Numbered from the stretch's first letter, positions 1 to 6,496 are shown. The stretch: 11,272 bases of DNA from Pseudomonadota bacterium (GCA_009936895.1 JAACDS010000319.1:1-11272); one strand, 5' to 3'. Numbers and translations are program-made. The notes: generated by a model not told the origin, from the sequence alone.

Positions 1-41
1 ACGGCCAAAGCTCCCCGCGTCATGTTCGACGTGCGTGACTG

Positions 42-857
42 CTACAAAGGATCGCCACCCAAGACTGCTGGCGTCTCACAATAGGTCGTTAATATGTACC
101 GTTGATGATCTTCTATTCGCTTTGAAAGTACATTGGCGATCATAGGCAGTTGCGAGTTGGCGGCAAAGAATTTCAGCATTCCCTTGTTTTGCTGGGTCAC
201 CGGCATAATTTCCGGCGGGGTAGCCGTCACGCACATACTCATCGTCGCCCAATAGATATCTGCTGCTGTCAGCGCGTCGCCAACGAGATAGGGAGACCCT
301 TGCTCGGCCTGTCGCTGCAGGCAAGTGTCGATCAAGGTGATTACCTCGGCAATTTTTGCGGGTGCCGCTGCACTCGCATCATCACTGAATCCGTACTTTC
401 GACTCAACGGGCCGTCGTTCAAAATCCTCATGTTCCATACCAAGCCATCTTCACCCAAGACGACGGCACAAAGACCGAACATTTCGACTCGCTGTTCAAA
501 ACTGGCGGGAATCAGCGGCGGGCTGCCCGAGCCGCCGATTCTCTCTGCAAGGGCAAGTTGTTCCGTCCAGACGTTGCGCGGACGCTCTTCATCATGAAAC
601 ATCGTGGGCAAACCCGTCTGGCTGGTCAGTTCATACAGCCGCGCTTGCCGATCCTCTCCTGTGTCTTTGTCGATCCCCATTACCGGGTGCAACGCCCTGA
701 TGACCGGTATGCTTTTGGCAAAACAGATATTTTTCAGTGCCTCCGCATACAGTGCCTGCACGCCTGGAATAAAGGTTATTCGAGTCCCCTTGGTCATCTC
801 CGCGGCTTCATTCAACGAGATGAAATGCGGGCTGTCCGATGTGTTTTCATTGTTCAT
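42..857 (-). CDS. Glutathione S-transferase-like protein
   Basis: A 271-residue protein with the two-part layout of glutathione S-transferases. The N-terminal thioredoxin-like half contains TGLPTMFHDEERP (residues 81-93), where the Pro after GL fits the conserved cis-proline of the glutathione-binding site. The all-helical C-terminal half has YLVGDALTAADIYWA (190-204), the classic GST C-domain N-cap motif (GDxxTxAD). I see no CPxC or clear catalytic Ser/Tyr/Cys near the start, so activity is uncertain and 'GST-like' is the safe name. At 271 residues it is longer than typical GSTs (about 200-230), mainly through an N-terminal extension. I chose the ATG at 857; an in-frame TTG at 875 would add six residues but has poorly spaced ribosome-binding bases. 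It is divergent from the GPH transporter. A long plus-strand open frame over it (150-968) is judged a shadow. Confidence 0.75.
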   Translation of the reverse strand: MNNENTSDSPHFISLNEAAEMTKGTRITFIPGVQALYAEALKNICFAKSIPVIRALHPVMGIDKDTGEDRQARLYELTSQTGLPTMFHDEERPRNVWTEQLALAERIGGSGSPPLIPASFEQRVEMFGLCAVVLGEDGLVWNMRILNDGPLSRKYGFSDDASAAAPAKIAEVITLIDTCLQRQAEQGSPYLVGDALTAADIYWATMSMCVTATPPEIMPVTQQNKGMLKFFAANSQLPMIANVLSKRIEDHQRYILTTYCETPAVLGGDPL

Positions 858-940
858 AATATTGTTTTTTCTCAAATTCCAGTTCGTTCAAGCCGGCGCT
901 GGTTAGGTGCTGTCCCGGCGACATGCTTCTCAAGTGTACT

Positions 941-956
941 ACCTAGGGCAAACCTA
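941..956. promoter_or_regulatory. Possible operator: ACCTA direct repeat, 11-bp period
   Basis: The 167-bp gap between the divergent GST-like and transporter genes must hold promoters for both. Within it ACCTA occurs at 941-945 and again at 952-956, exactly one helical turn apart, and an inverted copy TAGGT lies at 904-908. Such spacing is typical of paired regulator half-sites, but 5-bp repeats arise easily by chance. No convincing -35/-10 pair was found for either gene. Confidence 0.15.
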
Positions 957-1024
957 TTTAAATCGTGACGTAAGCACTGCCTCACCCCAGATTCACCCAA
1001 CTAAACGATTCCCAAGAAATATAA

Positions 1025-2473
1025 ATGCAATCGCCTTATGCTCAGGGCCCCCACCGCCAAGTTAACATGAGAGAAGCCAGATCCTTGGAGCATAACTTGA
1101 AAGACATGGCATCAGAAAACGGTGTCACAAAAGTGAGTTGGGTGACCATCTTGGGTTACGGCTCAGGTGATTTTGGCTTCAATCTGTATTTCGCAGGTCT
1201 GAACTTATACCTGCTCTACTACTACACCGATGTTCTGAACATCGACCCGGCCGTGGCAGGGCTGATCATTATGCTGCCCGTCATCTGGGACGGGGTATCT
1301 GACCCGCTGATGGGGTGGATCGTCACTCGAACACGTTCCCGTTTCGGCAAATTTCGACCGTATATCTTGTTTGGGGCTCCGCTGATGGGGCTCAGTTTTG
1401 TTGGCATGTTTGCCGCTCCGATCTGGTTCCCAGATCACGTGATCATTGCGTGTCTGGTGACGCATACGATCTTCCGAACAGCCTATACCGTAGCCTCGGT
1501 ACCTTACTCTTCTTTAGCGGCCGCGCTGACGCACAGCAGTCAGGAACGTGGCACGATGACCGGTGTCAGAATGATGGCGGCTATGATCGGCGGCGTCGTT
1601 ACCGCAGCGACCATGCTCAAACTGGCAAGTTACTTTGGCAACGGCGACATGCGCGAGGGTTTTGTTCAGGTCGCTGGCGTCTATGCCCTGCTGTCTTCAG
1701 TGATGATGGTGGTGATTTTCCTAACCACATCGGAAGAAGTCAGATTTGCAAGCCGCCAAACGGTCACAAGCCGGCAAACGCTGTCTTTCCTGCGCCACAA
1801 CCGCGCATTCTGGATTTTATGCGGGGCTTCTTTTATCGGCGTTATCGGCTCCGCCATCGGCGGCAAATCAATCGTCTACTACATAAACTACTATGCCGGA
1901 CATCCCGACAGTGTGTCTGAGGTGATGTCAATTGGCATTTTAGGCGCAGGAATCGGCATTCCACTCTGGACTCTGATCGCAAGACGGCTTTCTAAAAGGT
2001 GGGTTTGGGTAATTGGAGCGAGTGGCGCTGCGCTGATAAATCTGGCGTTGTTTTTCTTCGACGTGAAAGCAGTTGTTACGTTAACTGCGCTCGCCTTTTG
2101 CAATGGGATCATGGGGGGCGCGGTGGCTGTGATGTTCTGGTCCATGCTGCCGGATACTGTGGAATATGGTCAATGGCGCAGCAGAGTGCGTGACGATGGC
2201 ATTGTGTTTGGTCTGAGCCAATTGATCAGCAAGGCGGGCTCTGGCCTCGGTGTGGGCTTGATCGGTCTGCTGCTTAGCGCAATCGGCTATACGGCGGGTA
2301 TCGATCAATCCGCAGAGACCTTACAGGGCATTCGCGCTTATGCATTCTTAATTCCAGCAGCCGCGAGCGCACTGTCAGCATTAGTTATTCTGTTTTATCC
2401 ATTGGACGTGCAGCTTCACTCACGAATTGTGCGTGGGTTAGCGCGCAGGGAGCCGGGCAACAGCGGCGGATGA
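1025..2473 (+). CDS. GPH-family (MelB-like) cation:solute symporter
   Basis: A 482-residue polytopic inner-membrane protein of the glycoside-pentoside-hexuronide:cation symporter family within the major facilitator superfamily. Helix I/II signatures are clear: GYGSGDFGFN (44-53), LLYYYTDVL (63-71) and WDGVSDPLMGWIV (88-100), followed by the loop TRSRFGKFRPYILFG. Compared from memory with MelB, D89 and D93 match the cation-site aspartates of helix II (D55, D59) and D49 matches the helix I sugar-site aspartate (D19). The second MelB sugar-site aspartate (D124) falls on Ser158 (VASVPYSSL), so the substrate is probably not a galactoside and cannot be named. The ATG at 1025 has an AAGAAA stretch 5 bases upstream. 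The ATG at 1106 starts ten residues before the family homology and may be the true start (455 residues, nearer the usual length). It is convergent with the SnoaL-like gene; only a weak 5-bp hairpin (2536-2551) without a T-run lies between them. Confidence 0.9.
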   Translation: MQSPYAQGPHRQVNMREARSLEHNLKDMASENGVTKVSWVTILGYGSGDFGFNLYFAGLNLYLLYYYTDVLNIDPAVAGLIIMLPVIWDGVSDPLMGWIVTRTRSRFGKFRPYILFGAPLMGLSFVGMFAAPIWFPDHVIIACLVTHTIFRTAYTVASVPYSSLAAALTHSSQERGTMTGVRMMAAMIGGVVTAATMLKLASYFGNGDMREGFVQVAGVYALLSSVMMVVIFLTTSEEVRFASRQTVTSRQTLSFLRHNRAFWILCGASFIGVIGSAIGGKSIVYYINYYAGHPDSVSEVMSIGILGAGIGIPLWTLIARRLSKRWVWVIGASGAALINLALFFFDVKAVVTLTALAFCNGIMGGAVAVMFWSMLPDTVEYGQWRSRVRDDGIVFGLSQLISKAGSGLGVGLIGLLLSAIGYTAGIDQSAETLQGIRAYAFLIPAAASALSALVILFYPLDVQLHSRIVRGLARREPGNSGG

Positions 2474-2564
2474 GACACCTGACGATTTGTTCTGTCTTCT
2501 GAGAAGGTCTGACATAGATTACGGTAAAGGCTGTGAACCGTGCTAGCGGTTGCCATCGTCGCTC

Positions 2565-3005
2565 TTAAAGCGAAATACCCTTGAGATCCACTTCTGCATC
2601 GCGCTTGTCACGACGTCGGCTCGAAACATACCGGTGATAGGTGCGCCAACCGTTATCGGTTTTAACAAGTTTGTCGTAGTAGCTGCCAGTTGAGGTTAAG
2701 CCCTTGCCAATCAACGCCACGATGCGAAAACGCAGCTCAATGCCGTGTTCATCCGATTCGGCATAAATATTGGTCATCATGTGAGTTCGGGGATGGGCGG
2801 CCTCCGATTCCATAAAGGCCTTTATGTCGTCGAGACCATTGCACACCCGGGAGCCAACACCGGTCAGATCAAATACAGCGTCCTGCGTGAATACGGTATC
2901 GAGTCTCGCCCAATCTCGATCATCGATCGCATCTCCATATCGCCCAGGAAGTTCGTGAATCTCAACCCGATCAGCAGCTGTCAGAGTATAAGGTGACATG
3001 GCCAT
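2565..3005 (-). CDS. SnoaL-like (NTF2-fold) protein
   Basis: A 146-residue protein with the layout of SnoaL-like/nuclear transport factor 2 family proteins: an N-terminal helix ending in YGDAIDDRDWARLDTVFTQDAVFDL (residues 23-47), the typical 'daiDrrDw..l...F..DAvfD' opening, then HPRTHMMTNI (71-80) and a strand pair GSYYDKLVKTDNGWRTYHR (107-125). These folds form a cone-shaped cavity and include dehydratases, isomerases and hydroxylating-dioxygenase small subunits; the His-containing HMMTN strand faces the pocket in several relatives. Catalysis cannot be assigned. The ATG at 3005 has TGAG six bases upstream; the ATG at 2999 has GCGGA eight bases upstream and is equally plausible; a TTG at 3023 is less likely. 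The FG-GAP gene lies 160 bp upstream on the same strand, so cotranscription is possible but unproven. I see no clear terminator or promoter in that gap. Confidence 0.8.
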   Translation of the reverse strand: MAMSPYTLTAADRVEIHELPGRYGDAIDDRDWARLDTVFTQDAVFDLTGVGSRVCNGLDDIKAFMESEAAHPRTHMMTNIYAESDEHGIELRFRIVALIGKGLTSTGSYYDKLVKTDNGWRTYHRYVSSRRRDKRDAEVDLKGISL

Positions 3006-3165
3006 ATTCCGCTCACTCGACAATGTTCAACGATGACGTTCAAGAGTGTGAATTTATCAACCGGTACCGTCAACCGCGCCAAATCCGGAGACCGTGCAAG
3101 AAAGGGCCACTACAATGAAACGAATCAATTGCCCGTTCGGGTGAAATATTTTTACTCCTGCCCGT

Positions 3166-4596
3166 TTAGGGTAGGCCCACTTCCTCACTTTCCTGATCCC
3201 GCGCTGCTTTGAATCGCGGCATCGACTTGCTGGTTCTAACCTGTTCAAGCCAGAAAACGCCATCATAAGGCGCACTGTTCCCCCGAGTGGAGAGCAGATC
3301 CATATCACCATCACCATCCAGATCTCTGGCAATGAATTGATCAAACATGCCGCGCTTCCGCCGCGATACCTCGTGCCTCGTCCAGTCTTTGCCCGGCGTG
3401 TCGTCAAAACCCGGGTTTTCAAACCATGCCAGGCGACCCAGAGGCGAATCAATGGGCGTGTCACTCTCCTGGAGTCGTGAGCCCCGGCTATAACCGCCTG
3501 CAAAGAGATCTTGATCCCCATCACCATCAACATCTACCAGAGTCATGCCAATCAAATTGTCAGGAGGAAAGGCGCCAATCGGGTGACCGATCCAACCCTC
3601 ATCAATGTTTTTCGGTTGTTGAAACCAAGCAACGCCCCGTCGGGTCAAAGAAACAATGTCCAACCGCCCGTCACCGTTCATGTCCGCATAGTCCATGTTG
3701 AATCCATGGGCATGCCTGCCAATCGTGCCGATCGCGTGCTCTATGAACACCTGATCACCCAAATTTTCGAACCAGGCGATCCGTTCCTCGCCGCGACTGC
3801 CAATGACGATATCAAGATCACCGTCATCGTCCAGATCTACTGGCTCCGCATTCTGCGGCACACTGTACTTACCGAGAATTGTCTCCTGCCAATTGGCTCC
3901 ATCGAGTGGATCGCCGGCTACCGAATAGATCGACGCGGGATCAGAACGCATAAAGTCGCGCTGGCCCGGGCGCTGTGCACCCTTGTTCGCAGCGATGGCC
4001 TCAGGTCTGTCATCACCATTCAGATCTGCCAGGAACACCCGAATGAAGGAACCACGATCCTTGGTCATTGGTAAGATCAGCTGCGGCCAGGGTTCGGTAC
4101 GGGCATGCGGACCCGGGTTCTGCAGATACAAAAGGTGGGCAAGCTCTACGGCCACCATCACATCCGGAAAGCCGTCGCCGTTGATATCAGCGATCGCAGC
4201 ATCCTCCGGCGCAGGGGCCTCAGCCAAGGTTATGTTGTGCCAAACCGTGGGATCTGCCGATCCAAATGCCAGACGGATATGACCACCCGCATCCGGAGCA
4301 AATCCATCGTCGTTGGGCGACGCCGAGTCATAATCATCGTCTGCTTCATGCACGGAAATGATGTCTTCATATCCATCACCGTCGATGTCGGCCATTACCA
4401 GGCCATCGCTCCCAGTGAGATTAAAGCCAGCAATTTCAGCATCGTCGATCAGGTGTTCACGCCAGGAGATGTACAAACCGTTCGCAGCCTTTGAATCGGA
4501 AAGCTGTTGACCTATCGGTGTCTCACCTGACGAAGCGGTTGATGATGCCAAGAACCATAAGGTTACGACTAAACGAATGAATAGCTCTGGGCGCAC
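3166..4596 (-). CDS. Secreted FG-GAP/VCBS repeat beta-propeller protein
   Basis: A 476-residue protein with an N-terminal signal peptide (MRPELF, then the hydrophobic IRLVVTLWFLA, then a Ser/Ala-rich cleavage zone near residues 17-23), so it is exported. It has seven FG-GAP/VCBS-type repeats, each with a DxDGDGxxD-like calcium loop: DIDGDGYED (70-78), DINGDGFPD (137-145), DLNGDDRPE (191-199), DLDDDGDLD (254-262), DMNGDGRLD (305-313), DVDGDGDQD (355-363) and DLDGDGDMD (425-433). AWFENxG-like strands recur between them. Seven copies fit one closed seven-bladed propeller, as in integrin-alpha-like extracellular proteins; the ligand is unknown. The third loop (GDDRPE) is degenerate. I moved the start from a GTG at 4608 to the GTG at 4596 because GTGGAG lies exactly six bases before it and the signal peptide is then of normal length. 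No PEP-CTERM, LPXTG or lipobox signal is visible. Confidence 0.85.
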   Translation of the reverse strand: MRPELFIRLVVTLWFLASSTASSGETPIGQQLSDSKAANGLYISWREHLIDDAEIAGFNLTGSDGLVMADIDGDGYEDIISVHEADDDYDSASPNDDGFAPDAGGHIRLAFGSADPTVWHNITLAEAPAPEDAAIADINGDGFPDVMVAVELAHLLYLQNPGPHARTEPWPQLILPMTKDRGSFIRVFLADLNGDDRPEAIAANKGAQRPGQRDFMRSDPASIYSVAGDPLDGANWQETILGKYSVPQNAEPVDLDDDGDLDIVIGSRGEERIAWFENLGDQVFIEHAIGTIGRHAHGFNMDYADMNGDGRLDIVSLTRRGVAWFQQPKNIDEGWIGHPIGAFPPDNLIGMTLVDVDGDGDQDLFAGGYSRGSRLQESDTPIDSPLGRLAWFENPGFDDTPGKDWTRHEVSRRKRGMFDQFIARDLDGDGDMDLLSTRGNSAPYDGVFWLEQVRTSKSMPRFKAARDQESEEVGLP

Positions 4597-4737
4597 GCAG
4601 TTCTCCACGGCTCGAATTCAATCTTTTAATACTCGTCTTTTTTGTTTGTTTGCTCAATGAGCGACCACCACCGATCGGGCAATAAACATCCACTCGCAGG
4701 AATTAGGGAAGATTCGGGATTTCATGAAATATCGAAA
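4597..4737. other. Intergenic leader between FG-GAP gene and tRNA-derived repeats
   Basis: With the repeats to its right this makes a 385-bp stretch without a protein gene. It holds the upstream region of the FG-GAP gene. An A-rich run reads toward that gene on the minus strand, and a small inverted repeat GCTCA/TGAGC lies at about 4653-4663. ATTTCATGAAAT, a perfect 12-bp palindrome, is at 4719-4730, just beyond the distal repeat. No promoter with good -35 and -10 spacing could be defended, and there is no RNA-gene signature. Confidence 0.4.
4603..4606 (-). promoter_or_regulatory. Shine-Dalgarno GGAG deciding the GTG start of the FG-GAP gene
   Basis: GGAG with 6-base spacing to the GTG at 4594-4596. 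The upstream GTG at 4606-4608 overlaps this site and has only a GAG two bases before it, so the downstream GTG is preferred. Confidence 0.55.
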
Positions 4738-4846
4738 TGGTCGGGACGGATTCTTCTGCCTGCCGTTTAGATCAACAAACAGCAGACACTATGTGTGGTC
4801 GCCTCTGAGGATATGCCAAACCCAGTGGATAGGCTGGGTAGAAAAT
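4738..4846 (-). repeat. tRNA-Pro-end tandem repeat, distal copy (109 bp)
   Basis: The distal unit of a two-copy tandem array downstream of tRNA-Pro. Its left end on the plus strand is TGGTCGGGACGG (4738-4749), the complement of the last 12 bases of the tRNA including CCA. The rest is near-identical to the proximal copy: by eye about five differences over roughly 95 aligned bases, plus the absent 26-bp hairpin segment. It holds CCTGCCGT (4759-4766), complementary to the tRNA 3' end. Read in the tRNA's direction, each unit is a spacer of about 100 bases that ends with or is followed by a tRNA-end copy. To the left of 4738 the similarity stops. The high identity points to a recent or actively homogenised duplication. 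Confidence 0.9.
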
Positions 4847-4981
4847 TGGTCGGGACGGCAGACGATGATCCGACAGGATCATCGGTTTCTTTTGCCTGCC
4901 GTTTAGATCCGCAAACAGCAAACACTATGTGTGGTCGCCTCTGAGGATATGCCAGACCAGTGGATAGGCTGGGTAGAAAAT
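4847..4981 (-). repeat. tRNA-Pro-end tandem repeat, proximal copy (135 bp)
   Basis: The unit adjoining the tRNA 3' end. It starts on the plus strand with TGGTCGGGACGGCAG (4847-4861), identical over 15 bases to the tRNA end at 4982-4996. It shares the remainder with the distal copy, including GTTTAGATC, CACTATGTGTGGTCGCC and GGATAGGCTGGGTAGAAAA. It is 26 bp longer because of a segment near 4859-4886 containing a perfect hairpin. The pattern of tRNA followed by spacer plus repeated tRNA-end copies matches the layout of the 178-bp repeats of the E. coli tyrT operon, whose units also begin with tRNA 3'-terminal sequence and give rtT RNA. No sequence relationship to rtT is claimed. Confidence 0.9.
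4863..4884. other. Perfect 9-bp hairpin inside the proximal repeat
   Basis: CGATGATCC (4863-4871) and GGATCATCG (4876-4884) are exact inverted repeats around a 4-base loop. On the plus strand the hairpin is followed by GTTTCTTTTG, so it could weakly resemble a plus-strand terminator, though no plus gene needs one. On the minus strand no T-run follows. There, ACGGCAG before it and CTGCCGT after it can form an outer 7-bp stem around an internal loop, giving a longer structured RNA. The distal copy lacks this hairpin. Confidence 0.7.
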
Positions 4982-5058
4982 TGGTCGGGACGGCAGGATT
5001 TGAACCTGCGACCACTTGGCCCCCAGCCAAGTGCGCTACCAGACTGCGCTACGCCCCG
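4982..5058 (-). tRNA. tRNA-Pro (anticodon GGG)
   Basis: A complete 77-base cloverleaf read on the minus strand. The acceptor stem CGGGGCG pairs with CGTCCCG with one G-U pair. The D arm is GCGC/GCGC around AGTCTGGTA, and the anticodon stem CTTGG/CCAAG encloses the loop CTGGGGG, giving anticodon GGG for proline codons CCC/CCU. The T arm contains GGTTCAAATCC, and the discriminator A is followed by an encoded CCA. In Pseudomonas and other gammaproteobacteria a tRNA-Pro sits just after ihfA-merR; here two protein genes intervene. Its last 12-15 bases are copied twice more downstream. tRNA-Pro genes are frequent integration targets. Confidence 0.97.
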
Positions 5059-5068
5059 AGAGGCGGGC

Positions 5069-5097
5069 ATCATAGCTCATGCCTTGGCCCTTCGGAA
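5069..5097 (-). promoter_or_regulatory. Probable tRNA-Pro promoter
   Basis: On the minus strand TATGAT (5069-5074) is a 5/6 match to the sigma-70 -10 box. TTCCGA (5092-5097), a 3/6 match, lies 17 bp upstream as the -35. The -10 is followed by the GC-rich discriminator GCCCGCC, typical of growth-rate-regulated stable RNA promoters. Transcription would start about 3-4 bases before the mature tRNA 5' end. The weak -35 keeps confidence moderate. Confidence 0.5.
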
Positions 5098-5111
5098 GTT
5101 CCTCCAGCCCG

Positions 5112-6455
5112 TTATTGCAGTTGCTTATCCGATACCCAATTACCGTGGGCGCCGTAAGGCACGCGGTAGGGCAATTCAACCGTGGCTACAGGCGGTGCCG
5201 CAAAGTGCTGAGCATCAACAATGATCAGGCGTGATTTGCCGGTTGTTTCGCTGTGCACCAGACTCAGTATCCAACCCTCATCTTCCGCTTGGGCATTCTC
5301 CGCTGGCACAAATACCGGCTCGGCCCCCCTCGTGCCTTCGCCTAAGAAATGCTCAGCACACTGACCGCTGCGCAGATCATACTGATACAGCATGGGTCCA
5401 TAGACTGGTTCTTCACTGTTTCCCTCGCCATCTAAAGCCATCAAATAGCCGAACTGAGACTCCTTACCCACCAGCCCGTCATTCACGCGCCCGAAGTCTG
5501 CGGGACGGTCATCTATCGGCTGTTCTGTAACCGTGCCGCGGTTCAGATCAATCTGCCAGCGGTGCAGGCGAGCTACTTCGGAATAGTCGCCAGAATCCGA
5601 GCCAAAGGCAGAGTTTTGACGCGACACATAAAGCGTGATGACGCCATCCTTGTCCCACGAATTAACCTGATGGAAAACATAACAAGGATTAATGTCGAAC
5701 CATCGAACGTCCGACGCACTGCCCTCGCGCGGCATCACACCCAGCCGCGCACCGCCGTCACGTTTGAATCGAAACGGTATGCCTGTCGCGAGTAAATCAA
5801 GATCTAAGGCCAAGGGCAGGTCCATGAAAATCACGTAATTTTCGGTGATGTTGAAATCGTGCATCATCACCATTTGGGGCAGTTCGATGCCTTCAAGCTG
5901 CTTTAACTGGCCATCGGCCCCAATGCGAATGTAATTCAAATAAGGCTGGGCAAAATTGAAATAGCTGAACGCCAGCAATTCGCCGGTGGTTGGACAAACT
6001 GTAGGGTGAGCGGTCATCGAGCAGGTCAGGGCTTCGTTGAAGTTTTCACAGCCTATCGTCTTGAGATCACCATCAATACTCCAAGGCCAATGCGCTTCTT
6101 CTAAGCAGAGAATTTTCTTGTTGTGCGCCATGACATGAGTGTTGCCCTTGCCTCGACGCAAATCACCTAGGCCCGCCCCGGGATCCGTCAGGGGGTCAGT
6201 AATATCAGGCGTCTGGATAAACCGGTTGCGATACCACTCGGCTCTGCCGTTGCTAAGCCGAATGCCATGCATCATGCCGTCGCCAAGAAACCAGTGCTCG
6301 CCTTGACCTGATTTCGGGTTTGGCCCTGTTCGCAGGTATACGCCTTGCAGTTCCGGCGGAATATTGCCCTGAACCTGTAGTTCGGTTTCGGTGCGCTCCT
6401 CGAGCATCGGGCGCCAGTTTCCGCGAAGAAACCACTGTTCTGATTGTTCCGCCAT
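5112..6455 (-). CDS. Carotenoid oxygenase (RPE65/CCO family)
   Basis: A 447-residue non-haem iron oxygenase of the carotenoid cleavage family, which splits double bonds of carotenoids, apocarotenoids or, in some members, lignin-derived stilbenes. The four iron-ligand histidines fit H150 (TAHPTV), H199 (MMHDFNIT), H262 (VFHQVNSW) and H437 (YGAHGNW). An N-terminal LQGVYLRTGPNP and HWFLGDGMMHGIR (about 54-66) are family hallmarks, and E379 in EPVFVP fits a second-shell glutamate. No signal peptide is visible, so it is cytosolic or membrane-peripheral. The ATG at 6455 is preferred over a TTG at 6470 because AGGGGA lies six bases upstream. Length is normal for bacterial members. The DUF3108-like gene ends 41 bp upstream and tRNA-Pro follows 53 bp downstream. 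No carotenoid biosynthesis gene is in the window, so the substrate is open; a lignostilbene dioxygenase-type activity is the main alternative. Confidence 0.93.
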   Translation of the reverse strand: MAEQSEQWFLRGNWRPMLEERTETELQVQGNIPPELQGVYLRTGPNPKSGQGEHWFLGDGMMHGIRLSNGRAEWYRNRFIQTPDITDPLTDPGAGLGDLRRGKGNTHVMAHNKKILCLEEAHWPWSIDGDLKTIGCENFNEALTCSMTAHPTVCPTTGELLAFSYFNFAQPYLNYIRIGADGQLKQLEGIELPQMVMMHDFNITENYVIFMDLPLALDLDLLATGIPFRFKRDGGARLGVMPREGSASDVRWFDINPCYVFHQVNSWDKDGVITLYVSRQNSAFGSDSGDYSEVARLHRWQIDLNRGTVTEQPIDDRPADFGRVNDGLVGKESQFGYLMALDGEGNSEEPVYGPMLYQYDLRSGQCAEHFLGEGTRGAEPVFVPAENAQAEDEGWILSLVHSETTGKSRLIIVDAQHFAAPPVATVELPYRVPYGAHGNWVSDKQLQ

Positions 6456-6461
6456 AACGTT

Positions 6462-6467
6462 TCCCCT
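6462..6467 (-). promoter_or_regulatory. Strong Shine-Dalgarno for the carotenoid oxygenase
   Basis: AGGGGA on the minus strand, six bases before the ATG at 6453-6455. It lies just inside the alternative TTG-started reading, which argues against that TTG. Confidence 0.7.
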
Positions 6468-6496
6468 CAATCGTGTGTTGATCTATTCGATAGCCA

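Noticed and set aside
1..84. Possible tail of a plus-strand gene entering the window (open from base 1 to a TAG at 82-84)
   Set aside because: Only 27 codons are visible, it would overlap the GST-like 3' end by 43 bp, and no family is recognisable. The leftmost 41 bases are left unassigned.
150..968. Plus-strand open frame of 272 codons opposite the GST-like gene
   Set aside because: The product is rich in Arg, His, Cys and Gln without domain pattern. The minus strand encodes clear GST motifs over the same bases.
1315..1920. Plus-strand open frame of 201 codons inside the transporter gene
   Set aside because: Out-of-frame shadow. The transporter frame has continuous family motifs over the same bases.
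2536..2551. Hairpin AACCG/CGGTT between the convergent transporter and SnoaL-like genes as a terminator
   Set aside because: The stem is only 5 bp with no adjacent T-run on either strand.
3057..3533. Minus-strand open frame of 158 codons overlapping the end of the FG-GAP gene
   Set aside because: It is a frame-shifted shadow of the calcium-loop codons. It has no start context and an Arg-rich product without domain pattern.
4863..4890. Plus-strand intrinsic terminator (9-bp hairpin followed by GTTTCTTTT)
   Set aside because: There is no plus-strand gene upstream that would need it, the stem is AT-balanced and the T-tract interrupted. It is listed as a hairpin only.
4738..4996. CRISPR array
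   Set aside because: Three copies of a 12-15 bp repeat, but the intervening 'spacers' are near-identical to each other and the repeat is the tRNA 3' end. No cas genes are present.
4767..5030. Minus-strand open frame of 87 codons crossing the tRNA and proximal repeat, with a repeated AVPTNFLPSLSTG segment
   Set aside because: The amino-acid repeat is just the DNA repeat read in frame (135 bp is 45 codons). AGSNPAVPTNF is the well-known spurious translation of tRNA genes, and there is no ribosome-binding site or family match.
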